Source: Vulcanimicrobiota bacterium
GTDB lineage: Bacteria; Vulcanimicrobiota; Vulcanimicrobiia; Vulcanimicrobiales; Vulcanimicrobiaceae
NCBI GenBank assembly: GCA_027364935.1
Contig: DAHXOK010000001.1
Span: forward strand, 47,380 to 85,616
DNA length: 38,237 bases
Reading direction: 5' to 3'
A program made the translations under genes and the position numbers. A model generated the notes under the pieces. It saw only the letters and a list, made by a program, of their open reading frames with translations, had not been told where the DNA came from and ran no database searches. This document shows positions 7,774-15,029 of the stretch, in pieces (positions within the stretch are counted from its first letter, which is position 1; every line of letters starts with the position of its first letter).

Positions 7774-9112
7774 GAACCGGCGAGCGTTTCGCCGCGTTGC
7801 GCTCTCGGCCGCAGTGCTCTTTCTCCTTCCGCATCTCACATCGGCGGCCGGCACGCAAGAATGGCACGGGAGCCTCACGCTCTCGCAGGCGATTGCCCGG
7901 GCGGAGCGGGCCGGTTTCCCGGTGCGCGTGGCGGTAGCCGGATCTCAAGCGGCGGCCGCGCAAGCCGCAGCAGCGCGCGCGGCGCTCTTTCCGCAGGCGA
8001 GCCTGGGCGCGACCACGATGAACGGCGGGATCGCGCAGCTTGGGATGCCGGTCGCGCAACAGAACTACGTCAGCGTGAACGCGAGCGTTCCACTCTTCGC
8101 GCCTAGCGCGTTTGAATCAGCGAGAGCCGCAGGAGAATCGGCGCAGGCGGCAAGTTATGACACGGAACAAACGGGGAGCGATACGATGCTCGAAGCCGTA
8201 CAAGCGTACGAGGGTACACTGCTTGCCCAAGCGATCTACGAAGCACGGGAAACGACGGTCCGGTACGAGCGGCGGCACGTTCACGATGTCAGTGTGATGG
8301 TAAAAGGCGGAGCGCTTCCTCTGTACGTGCTCGCCGAGTCGCAGGCTGCGCTCGAAGCTTCGGTTCAATCAGCCGAGGACGCGGCCGCAGAGCGCGACGA
8401 AGCGATGAACGACCTCAAAGTGGTGCTCGCCTTCGGCCTGCGTTCCTCGATCTCGTTGGCTCAGCCGCTCCAACCCTTGCCGATCAGCGGTGCCGAAACG
8501 ATGTTTGCGGCGCGCGCTCTTTCGGTCCGCCCCGACGTCCTCGCGGCGCAGCGCAGCGTCGCGGCGGCGCGCGCGCAACTCGCTGCTGCACGCGCGGCGT
8601 ACTTGCCGGTGATTAGCGCGTCGGCACAGACGTACAACGGCGGCTCGCATCCGTATTTGGGCAATCACGGATATGAGGTCGGCATTTCCGCCTCGCTCTC
8701 GATTATCGACGGCGGCAGCCGTTCGGCGGCGTTTCACGCCGCGCAGGCGAATCTTGCCGCGGCGCAGGCGATGCTCGATCAGGCAGAACTCTCCGCACGG
8801 CGTGACGTCGCCAACGCTTGGCGTGAATATGAAGCCGCGGTGCGCAACGTCCGCAGCGCGCAGATCGAAGAAACCGCCGCAGCGCAGACGCTACGTATCA
8901 CGACGCTGCGCGAGCGAAGCGGCAAGGGGATTACGCTGGAAACACTAGACACGCTCGCTCAGGATGCATCGGCGCGTGAGGCGGTGCTGCGGGCGATCGC
9001 GCGCCTCAACATCGCAGTCGCCTCGGTCCACCACGCAGCCGGGGACACCTCGATCGGCGCGAGGACCCCACGACGCGACGCGCTCCATTCGTCGTTCGTC
9101 CCACCCGGTTGA
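7766..9112 (+). CDS. TolC-family outer-membrane efflux channel
   Basis: This 448-residue protein has a cleavable signal peptide (basic MHRNRRAFRR, then a hydrophobic run to about residue 28). Two repeated OEP units follow, each with long Ala-rich helices (QAAAAQAAAARAALFPQAS near 50-70, and RSVAAARAQLAAARAAYLP in the second half). This is the hallmark of the TolC/CusC alpha-barrel with duplicated strand-helix repeats. I chose the ATG at 7766 over a GTG 30 nt upstream because it follows GAAGG at 7755-7759, starts directly with the signal peptide and gives the same 8-nt overlap style seen elsewhere in this operon. It is the last gene of the pump operon; the next promoter overlaps its stop codon. 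Confidence 0.88.
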   Translation: MHRNRRAFRRVALSAAVLFLLPHLTSAAGTQEWHGSLTLSQAIARAERAGFPVRVAVAGSQAAAAQAAAARAALFPQASLGATTMNGGIAQLGMPVAQQNYVSVNASVPLFAPSAFESARAAGESAQAASYDTEQTGSDTMLEAVQAYEGTLLAQAIYEARETTVRYERRHVHDVSVMVKGGALPLYVLAESQAALEASVQSAEDAAAERDEAMNDLKVVLAFGLRSSISLAQPLQPLPISGAETMFAARALSVRPDVLAAQRSVAAARAQLAAARAAYLPVISASAQTYNGGSHPYLGNHGYEVGISASLSIIDGGSRSAAFHAAQANLAAAQAMLDQAELSARRDVANAWREYEAAVRNVRSAQIEETAAAQTLRITTLRERSGKGITLETLDTLAQDASAREAVLRAIARLNIAVASVHHAAGDTSIGARTPRRDALHSSFVPPG

Positions 9113-9156
9113 CATTCACAATCCTATAAACTATCATTCTAACGATGATTAGAATG
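9109..9156 (+). promoter_or_regulatory. Promoter and ArsR-type dyad of the sulfur cluster
   Basis: TTGACA (9109-9114), a 17-nt spacer and TATCAT (9132-9137) form a near-consensus promoter. A perfect 8-bp inverted repeat, CATTCTAA (9135-9142) and TTAGAATG (9149-9156), covers the end of the -10 box and the start codon. ATTC/GAAT dyads of this kind are known operators of ArsR-type sulfide and persulfide sensors, so autorepression is likely. The -10 box ends 7 nt before the ATG at 9145, which predicts a leaderless mRNA. Confidence 0.75.
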
Positions 9157-9849
9157 TCGCACGCGACGAGGCCGAGCCCTCGCCGCTTGAAAGACAGCCT
9201 ATACGAGTACTTCGCGCGCATCGGAAAGGCGACGGGCAGTCCGAAGCGCTTGGAGATCCTCGATTTGCTCTGCCAAAGCGAGAAGAGCGTCGAGGAGATC
9301 GCCAGGCAGGCAGATCTCGACGTAAAGAACGCCAGCGCCCACCTCAAAGTGCTCCATTCGGCCCGTCTTATCGACTCGCGGCGCAGCGGGAAGCACGTGT
9401 ACTACCGCGTTGCGGATGCAACGGTAGCCGAGTACTGGCTGATGACGCGGGCCATGGCGCAACACCGGTTTGCGGAGATCGAGCGAACGGTGAGGAGCTA
9501 CTTTCACGAGCGTGAAACGATGGTGACGCTCGATCGTCAGGCGCTCTTGGGCAAAGCCAGAAAGGGCGACGTGATCGTGTTGGACGTGCGCCCGCGCAGC
9601 GAGTACGAACAGGCGCATTTACCCCACGCGCGATCGGTTCCGCTGCCCGAGCTGGAGCAGCGCTTGGCAACATTGCCGAGAAACAAGCACATCATCGCGT
9701 ACTGCCGCGGACCGTATTGCGTGTTGTCTCAAGAAGCGCTCGAAATGTTGCGCAAACGCGGGTTCAAGGCGTTCCGGCTCGCCGACGGAGTCTTGGAATG
9801 GCAAGCGGCAGGACTTCCCCTCGTACGTAACACGTCCCCGGAGGTTTAG
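9145..9849 (+). CDS. ArsR-family regulator fused to a rhodanese domain
   Basis: This 234-residue two-domain protein has an ArsR-type winged helix at about 25-95 (recognition helix region LDVKNASAHLKVLHSARLI). A rhodanese domain follows at about 130-228, with the active-site loop YCRGPYCVLS and the candidate persulfide Cys187. Cys192 in the same loop and Cys43 in the HTH are further candidate redox residues. Rhodaneses carry sulfane sulfur as a Cys-persulfide, so this regulator probably senses reactive sulfur and controls the genes that follow. DsrE and SQR-like genes follow at 5 and 3 nt spacing. An in-frame ATG at 9154 is an alternative start, but the promoter spacing favours 9145 as a leaderless start. 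Confidence 0.88.
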   Translation: MIRMSHATRPSPRRLKDSLYEYFARIGKATGSPKRLEILDLLCQSEKSVEEIARQADLDVKNASAHLKVLHSARLIDSRRSGKHVYYRVADATVAEYWLMTRAMAQHRFAEIERTVRSYFHERETMVTLDRQALLGKARKGDVIVLDVRPRSEYEQAHLPHARSVPLPELEQRLATLPRNKHIIAYCRGPYCVLSQEALEMLRKRGFKAFRLADGVLEWQAAGLPLVRNTSPEV

Positions 9850-9854
9850 AAATC

Positions 9855-10202
9855 GTGGCGTCATTGTTCGTCCTCAACGACCCTCCGTATGGTACGGAGC
9901 GCAGCTACAACGGTCTGCGGCTTGCCGGGTCGCTTGGGAGGAAAGGCACGGAAGTGTTCGTCTTTCTCATCGGCGATGCCGCGGCTTGTGCGAAGCGCGG
10001 ACAGAAGGTTCCGTCGGGTTATTACAGCGTGGAGGTCATGCTGCGCAACGTGGTCCGAAACAATGGCACGATCGGGGTATGCGGCTCTTGCATGGACGCG
10101 CGCGGCATCACGGACGCGGAGCTCGTCGAGGGCGCGCGTCGCAGCTCGATGGACGAGTTGACCGAGTGGACCATGAACGCCGACAAGGTCGTGGTGTTCT
10201 AA
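9855..10202 (+). CDS. DsrE/DsrF-like sulfur-relay protein
   Basis: This 115-residue cytoplasmic protein of the DsrE/YchN fold opens with a first beta strand and loop (SLFVLNDPPYGTERSYNGLR). The conserved Cys pair sits in GVCGSCMDARGI (Cys76 and Cys79), and a C-terminal strand (DKVVVF) follows. Members of this family pass sulfur atoms as Cys-persulfides between enzymes. The GTG start at 9855 follows GGAGG at 9840-9844. It sits between the rhodanese-type regulator and the sulfide:quinone oxidoreductase-like gene, only 5 and 3 nt apart. It therefore probably accepts or delivers sulfane sulfur in the same pathway. The family call is solid; its exact partner is inferred. Confidence 0.85.
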   Translation: MASLFVLNDPPYGTERSYNGLRLAGSLGRKGTEVFVFLIGDAAACAKRGQKVPSGYYSVEVMLRNVVRNNGTIGVCGSCMDARGITDAELVEGARRSSMDELTEWTMNADKVVVF

Positions 10203-10205
10203 GCG

Positions 10206-11378
10206 ATGGGTCATACTGCCGTCGTTCTCGGAGCCGGCGTCGGCGGCTTGGTCGCCGCGAACGAGCTTCGAGCGCACGCCACAAAGGCCGACCGGGTCAT
10301 TCTGGTCGATCGCAATCCTATTTGCTTGTTCGCCCCGTCGCTCTTGTGGCTTGCCGTCGGCAGCCGCAACATGCAGGACATCCGAAGGCCGATTCGCGAG
10401 CTGTTGCGCCCCGGCGTCGAGTTCGTGCAAGCAAACGTGCAAGCGATCGACCCGGCGCAACGGAAAGTGAGGGTCGACGGAGCCGAGCTGAGTGCCGACG
10501 CGATCGTCATCGCGCTTGGCGCCGAGCTGGCCGCTGATTCCGTTCCCGGACTGGTCCAAGCCGGGCACAATCTCTACACCGAGGAAGGCGCGCAATCGTT
10601 ACACGATGCCCTTGCGAAGTTCAAGAGCGGGACGGTCGTGGTCATGACGGCCAGCCCCCTGTACAAGTGCCCGGCGGCCCCGTACGAAGCCGCGATGCTC
10701 GTCGAGAATTTCCTGCGCAAGCGAGGCGTTCGCAACACCACTTCCATAGAGATGTACGCAGCGGAACCCGGCCCGATGGGCGTCGCCGGCCCGGCCGTTT
10801 CGGATGCCCTCAAAGCGATGCTTCGCAGCAAGGGAATCGCGTATTCGCCAAGCCATCAGGTAGCGGCGGTAGATCCTGCTGCTCGCGTTATCAGCTTTGC
10901 CGACGGATCGTCTGCGGCGTACGATCTGCTGGCGTATGTTCCGCCGCACCGCGCTCCAAGGCTCGCAGCCGAATCCGGCTTAGCCGGAGATACAGGCTGG
11001 ATTCCGGTAAACCGCTCGACGCTCGAAACGACATTTGACGGCGTGTACGCGATCGGCGACATCGTGACCATTCCATTGTCGATGGGGAAACCGCTTCCCA
11101 AGGCCGGCGTCTTCGCGCATGCAGAGGCTCAGGTCGTCGCGCGCAACATTGCCGACTCATGGAAATTACGTCCGCCGAGTGCGGTTTTCGACGGACATGG
11201 AGCGTGCTTCGTAGAGATCGGTGACCACAAGGCGGCGATGGGAGCCGGTAACTTTTTCGCGGAACCGGCTCCACAAATCGCCTTGAAGCCGCCTTCGCTA
11301 TGGTGGCACCTCGCGAAGGTGATTTTCGAAATGCGATGGTTGAAGCGATTCCCGCCCGTATCGCACCGGTCGGTTTGA
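10206..11378 (+). CDS. Sulfide:quinone oxidoreductase-like flavoprotein
   Basis: This 390-residue FAD enzyme of the SQR/NDH-2 group has a Rossmann FAD-binding GAGVGG near the N-terminus (9-14) and the second FAD-contact motif YAIGDIVTIP (281-290). Three Cys residues lie at positions typical of sulfide oxidation: Cys40, Cys155 in SPLYKCPAAPYE and Cys334 in GHGACFVEIGD. The C-terminal stretch (SLWWHLAKVIFEMRWLKRFP) is amphipathic and fits peripheral membrane binding near quinone. SQR oxidises sulfide to polysulfide or persulfide and passes electrons to quinone, which fits the DsrE and rhodanese genes upstream. Some related flavoproteins have other substrates, so the reaction is inferred from motifs and neighbours. 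Confidence 0.85.
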   Translation: MGHTAVVLGAGVGGLVAANELRAHATKADRVILVDRNPICLFAPSLLWLAVGSRNMQDIRRPIRELLRPGVEFVQANVQAIDPAQRKVRVDGAELSADAIVIALGAELAADSVPGLVQAGHNLYTEEGAQSLHDALAKFKSGTVVVMTASPLYKCPAAPYEAAMLVENFLRKRGVRNTTSIEMYAAEPGPMGVAGPAVSDALKAMLRSKGIAYSPSHQVAAVDPAARVISFADGSSAAYDLLAYVPPHRAPRLAAESGLAGDTGWIPVNRSTLETTFDGVYAIGDIVTIPLSMGKPLPKAGVFAHAEAQVVARNIADSWKLRPPSAVFDGHGACFVEIGDHKAAMGAGNFFAEPAPQIALKPPSLWWHLAKVIFEMRWLKRFPPVSHRSV

Positions 11379-11417
11379 TGAGGAGCGCCGAGTAAGCTGG
11401 TGTATCAGGGATAATTC

Positions 11418-12860
11418 ATGAAACGCACGCAGTTCATCGCTTCACTCGCAACCGCCGGACTCACTGCGGCTCGTGCCTCTCGTTCAATCGCCGTAGCGCG
11501 GCGTCCGGACTATCTCATCACCGTCGAGGAGACATCGTGGGAGGTTCGGCCCGGGCTCACCGTGCGCACGAAGTCCTACGGCGGCGTCGTGCCGGCACCG
11601 CTCTTGCGGATGCAGGAAGGCAGCGAGGTCATCGTCGAGGTGCGCAACCGCACCACGGTCCCGCAGTCGATCTCATGGCATGGCATGATCGTGCCCGATT
11701 GGGTCGACGGCTTGGCGACGCCGGACGTTCCGGCCGGCGGCTCGCGCACGTACACGTTTGCGGCAACGCCTGCGGGGACACGGCTCTACCACTCCGTGCA
11801 CGGCGGCGGCATGTTCAGCGGCATGTTCGGGCCGCTCGTCGTCGAGGGAAAGAACGAGCCCGGCAACTACGATCGCGAGGTCGTGCTCGTTCTTCACGAG
11901 TTCCAGCATTCGATCCCGAAACAGGGCACGATGACGGATGAGCGGCCGCCCGGATCACCAACGCTCACCGCGCCTGCCATGGGGATGATGAGCGGCGGCA
12001 TGATGGGTGGCAGCATGATGGGCGGCGGCATGATGGGCGGGATGATGCAGAACATGCCGATGCACGATGCCCGCTATGCCGCCTACGCGGTCAACGCAAA
12101 GGCGCTGGGCGCAGGCGATCCGATCCGCGTCAAGCGTGGTGAGCGCGTGCGTTTCCGATTGATCAATGCCAGCGCTACCCTCACCCACCGCGTCGCTTTC
12201 CCCGGGCACCGCTTTGACGTGACTCACCTCGACGGCAACCCCGTTCCGCGATCGCGAACGCTCGACGCCGTTGAGATGGGTTGCGGCGAGCGTGTCGACG
12301 CTCTCGTGACGATGGATACGCCGGGGGTCTGGATTCTCGGAAGTACCGAGGCACAGGCTCGCCGCCTCGGTTTGGGGATCGTCATCGCTTACGACGGTGA
12401 GCATGGCGAGCCGGTCTGGCGCGACGGAGCGCGCGACGCGTTCCGTTATCAGGACTTCGGAGCACCGGCAAGGCCGAGCGACGTCGACGGTACCTACGAC
12501 CTTGTGCTCGCCAAATCGCCGGCTGCGCCGGATGCTTGGAGCATCAACGGCCAAACCTATCCTGACACACCGCGCATCGAGGTGCGTCAGGGCAAGACAT
12601 ACCTCATTCGCTTCTCGAACATGTCGATGATGGAGCACCCGATGCACATGCTCGGCAATGATTTCGAGCTTGCGCGCGTCGATGGCATTCCGACCTCCGG
12701 CATTCGCAAAGACGTGGTCGTGGTGCGGCCGATGATGGGCAGCAGCGATATTCTCTTCCGCGCCAACAATCCGCACGGTGGTCGCTTCTTGCTCCTCTGC
12801 CACAATTGGCAGCACATGGAAGGCGGGATGGCTTCGGTCATCGCCTACGTCGCGCGATAA
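11418..12860 (+). CDS. Multicopper oxidase family protein with altered copper ligands
   Basis: This 480-residue exported protein of three cupredoxin-like domains has a Tat-like N-terminus with KR rather than RR (MKRTQFIASLATAG). The type 1 copper ligands are all present: His407, Cys461, His466 and Met471. Four of the eight trinuclear-cluster His appear replaced: ISWHG for IHWHG (Ser86), YHSVH for YHSH (Val127), HPMHML for HPxHxH (Leu412) and LCH for HCH (Leu460). A Met/Gly-rich insertion (about 188-215, repeats of GGMMGG and GSMM) resembles copper-binding Met loops of CueO-type oxidases. AGGGA precedes the ATG. It closes the sulfur/copper cluster. It may be a one- or few-copper redox protein or a copper-binding protein rather than a true oxidase. 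Confidence 0.85.
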   Translation: MKRTQFIASLATAGLTAARASRSIAVARRPDYLITVEETSWEVRPGLTVRTKSYGGVVPAPLLRMQEGSEVIVEVRNRTTVPQSISWHGMIVPDWVDGLATPDVPAGGSRTYTFAATPAGTRLYHSVHGGGMFSGMFGPLVVEGKNEPGNYDREVVLVLHEFQHSIPKQGTMTDERPPGSPTLTAPAMGMMSGGMMGGSMMGGGMMGGMMQNMPMHDARYAAYAVNAKALGAGDPIRVKRGERVRFRLINASATLTHRVAFPGHRFDVTHLDGNPVPRSRTLDAVEMGCGERVDALVTMDTPGVWILGSTEAQARRLGLGIVIAYDGEHGEPVWRDGARDAFRYQDFGAPARPSDVDGTYDLVLAKSPAAPDAWSINGQTYPDTPRIEVRQGKTYLIRFSNMSMMEHPMHMLGNDFELARVDGIPTSGIRKDVVVVRPMMGSSDILFRANNPHGGRFLLLCHNWQHMEGGMASVIAYVAR

Positions 12861-12861
12861 G

Positions 12862-12981
12862 TTAGAGGGCCGCGTGCGCCGCGGCACCGCCTATCCGGCG
12901 ACGCTCGTCGTCACCTCGCCCGACGACCCGCGCGTGGATCCGATGAACGCGCGCAAGTTCGCCGCGCGCCTGAAGACGTGG
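12862..12981 (+). pseudogene. Relic of an S9 (prolyl oligopeptidase) C-terminus
   Basis: Immediately after the multicopper oxidase stop, one frame encodes YPATLVVTSPDDPRV and then DPMNARKFAARL. This matches the conserved segment of S9-family peptidases around the catalytic Asp (pattern YPAxLxxxxxxDxRVxPxxxxKxAAxL). The rest of the catalytic domain is missing upstream, and no catalytic-His segment is recognisable downstream. It is therefore a short leftover of a deleted gene, not an expressed protein. The identification rests on one motif. Confidence 0.55.
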
Positions 12982-13042
12982 CACCACGATGCCTCCATTG
13001 CGACGCTGCGACGTCGCGCTCACGATGACTTAGCCCGTCCAT

Positions 13043-14209
13043 TTAATGGTTCGGCAACTCTCTACGATCGTGCCATCCCGTTTTATCCGTTGCTGCAGCA
13101 ACGTTCTCGTCTATTAGCGAATAGCTCGTGCTCCTTCCACCAGCGCTATCCCTTTTCAGAATGCTCGCTGCAATGAGACCTTCGATATCGCGCAGCGCAG
13201 TGTCCGCCGAGCACGCGGCGATCTTCGCCCATTTCGACGAAGTGAGTTTGCCCTCGAAGCCGTCGAGCAGCTTGTTCAGCATCATCTGCTGGCGGTCGTT
13301 GAGCGCCGCGGTTCGATGGTGCTCCCAAAACTGTGCCTTGGCCAAGACCGCAGTCAACTCTGCTTGTGCACCTTCAAACGCGCGGCCAAGGCAGCCCAGG
13401 AACCACTCCATCCAGGGCGTGATGTCAAGATCGCCTTTCTGCGTTCCTTCAAGGAGCTTGTAGTATTCGTTGCGCTCCTCCCGGATCTGCGCCGACATGC
13501 TGTAGAAGCGTTGCGAACTCTGCTCCGAGCGCGCGAGCATAAGATCTGTGAGCGCGCGCGCGATACGTCCGTTGCCGTCGTCGAATGGATGGATCGTCAC
13601 GAACCACAAATGCGCGATCCCCGCCTTCAGGACGAGATCCATGTCCTCGGCATCATTAGACCAGCGCAAAAGGGCGCGCATTTCTTCGTCGACGCGCGAG
13701 GCAGGGGGCGCCTCATAGTGAACTTTCTCGCGGCCAATCGGCCCCGAGACGACTTGCATCGGGCCTGCCGCATCCTTCCGCCAGGCGCCAACGGTGATCT
13801 TTAACATGCCGCTGTACCCGGTCGGGAACAGCGCCGCATGCCAGGCAAAGAGTCGCGCCTTGGTGAGCGGCTCGGTGTATTTTTGCGTGGCATCCAGCAT
13901 CATCTCGACCACGCCCTCAACGTTGCGGTCAGCAGGCGTGAGCGCACCGATGTCTATCCCGAGCCGGCGGGCGATCGACGACCGAACCTGATCCCTATCG
14001 AGTTTCTCGCCCTCGATCTCGTTCGATTTGAGGATCTCTTCGGTCAGGCTTTGCAACGTCGCCTGGGCCCGCAAAGAGAATCCGAGCCCCTCCATCCGGC
14101 CAAGCAGGCGGCCCTGGAGATGACGAACCGCGGCAAGGAGGCTCGCCAGCTTTTCTTGGTCGAGGTGGAAACGGGGCCATTTCCGCCGTTCGTGGATGTA
14201 GGTAGTCAT
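13043..14209 (-). CDS. Fic-domain AMPylase with C-terminal winged helix
   Basis: This 388-residue protein has the complete Fic core motif HPFDDGNGRIAR (catalytic His at about 207). An N-terminal inhibitory-helix motif SNEIEG (about 62-67) matches S/T-x-x-x-E-G/N, placing it in the class in which the inhibitor is on the same chain. The C-terminal part (about 300-375: LNDRQQMMLNKLLDGFEG and ATALRD-like TALRDIEGLIAASILKRD) looks like a winged helix. Fic enzymes transfer AMP or related groups onto target proteins. I chose ATG 14209 over GTG 14215, which lies inside a dyad. Two dyads and a promoter sit just upstream, so autoregulation through the C-terminal winged helix is plausible. It faces away from the toxin-antitoxin genes to its right. 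Confidence 0.9.
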   Translation of the reverse strand: MTTYIHERRKWPRFHLDQEKLASLLAAVRHLQGRLLGRMEGLGFSLRAQATLQSLTEEILKSNEIEGEKLDRDQVRSSIARRLGIDIGALTPADRNVEGVVEMMLDATQKYTEPLTKARLFAWHAALFPTGYSGMLKITVGAWRKDAAGPMQVVSGPIGREKVHYEAPPASRVDEEMRALLRWSNDAEDMDLVLKAGIAHLWFVTIHPFDDGNGRIARALTDLMLARSEQSSQRFYSMSAQIREERNEYYKLLEGTQKGDLDITPWMEWFLGCLGRAFEGAQAELTAVLAKAQFWEHHRTAALNDRQQMMLNKLLDGFEGKLTSSKWAKIAACSADTALRDIEGLIAASILKRDSAGGRSTSYSLIDENVAAATDKTGWHDRRELPNH

Positions 14210-14214
14210 AATCA

Positions 14215-14285
14215 CCGCATCGTTTGCGGAGATTATGCCACTTATTCACCGCATCCGCAAATCCTTTTCACCGCATAATTTGCGG
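14215..14285 (-). promoter_or_regulatory. fic promoter with two CCGCA/TGCGG dyads
   Basis: On the minus strand TTGCGG (14260-14255), 17 nt and CATAAT (14237-14232) form a promoter for fic. Two copies of the dyad CCGCA-N5-TGCGG lie at 14215-14229 (over the predicted transcript start) and 14271-14285 (upstream of -35). Extra CCGCA half-sites lie at 14249-14253 and 14255-14259, and a decayed copy is near 14305. This looks like a multi-site operator. Confidence 0.65.
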
Positions 14286-14379
14286 AGAACATGGCTCCTA
14301 ATCCCCGCATCGTTCTCGACCCATCCCCGGGCCAGCATGGCCAAGGCGGCTTACGAAAAACAGGCACGTAAGCTCGTAC

Positions 14380-14449
14380 ACTATACATTGCAGTATAGTT
14401 CAGTATACGTTGACGTATAGTTGACTATACATCGAAGTATAGTTATTCT
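14380..14449 (+). promoter_or_regulatory. Promoter with three 22-bp-phased dyads (toxin-antitoxin operon)
   Basis: Three copies of ACTATAC-N6-GTATAGT start at 14380, 14402 (AGTATAC, one mismatch) and 14424. The spacing is exactly 22 bp, about two helical turns. TTGACT (14421-14426), 17 nt and TATTCT (14444-14449) form a strong promoter, and the third dyad fills its spacer. The start codon of the wHTH gene is 9 nt past the -10 box. This is most simply the autorepression site of that wHTH protein. Confidence 0.8.
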
Positions 14450-14458
14450 GATTACGAG

Positions 14459-14830
14459 ATGCCTACTGCCGCTCGATTCCAGCTCCCCGAAGACCATGAG
14501 CCGCCCGCTGCTCCGTCCATATTCGGGAGCGAAATGCCCACCCGGCTCCTTTTGCTTACTGCTGTGCTTGGCGAAACCTATCCCGCGGAGCTCGCGCGCT
14601 ACGCTAACGCAAGCATCTCGTCCGTACAGCGCAGCCTGGATCTACTAGAAGACGAGGGTTTGATTGCCTCGCGGCAACTGGTTGTCCGCGAAGTGACACT
14701 CAACCCAACATATCCTGCTGCGAAGGAATTGCGGGCGTTCCTCCGTCGACTCGCCGAAGGCTACCCGCAATATCGGAGAATCCAAGAATCGATTAGACGG
14801 CGACCCCGAAGGCGCGCCAAGCGCGTGTGA
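14459..14830 (+). CDS. Winged-helix repressor, probable antitoxin
   Basis: This 123-residue basic protein has a winged helix-turn-helix at about 28-75 (TRLLLLTAVLGETYPAELAR, then ANASISSVQRSLDLLEDEGL). Its C-terminus is Arg-rich (RRRPRRRAKR). The architecture and position match the regulator/antitoxin that precedes nucleotidyltransferase toxins in AbiE-like systems. Its stop overlaps the start of the next gene by 4 nt (GTGA). Three phased dyads sit in its promoter, as expected for an autoregulated antitoxin. The toxin partner is truncated here, so this may be an orphan antitoxin. The HTH is clear; the antitoxin role is inferred from context. Confidence 0.72.
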   Translation: MPTAARFQLPEDHEPPAAPSIFGSEMPTRLLLLTAVLGETYPAELARYANASISSVQRSLDLLEDEGLIASRQLVVREVTLNPTYPAAKELRAFLRRLAEGYPQYRRIQESIRRRPRRRAKRV

Positions 14831-15029
14831 TCGACGAAAACTCATCCCTCGAAGAGGTATGTTTCGAAGCTGGCGCAGCGTTAGATCGATGCCGCATTGA
14901 TGCCGTGCTGACGGGTGGCAGTGCAGCCGCTGTATACTCGCCAGGCACCTACACGTCACTTGACGCGGATTTTGTATTCCTAAAGGTACCGCGGCGCGAG
15001 CGCCTGGAGCGCGCCCTTGCTGCTACTCG
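14827..15029 (+). pseudogene. Truncated nucleotidyltransferase-fold toxin
   Basis: Starting with GTG overlapping the upstream gene, the first about 65 residues show the start of a nucleotidyltransferase fold: AVLTGGSAAAVYSPGTYTSL followed by DADFVF. These are the GG(S) loop and the Asp-x-Asp metal pair used by NTase-type toxins and their relatives (DUF6036/AbiEii-like). After about position 15020 the homology stops, and the DNA continues as an OsmC gene in another frame. The frame stays open to 15195, but those residues are OsmC DNA read out of frame. The catalytic fold is therefore incomplete and the gene is probably dead. Confidence 0.6.
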
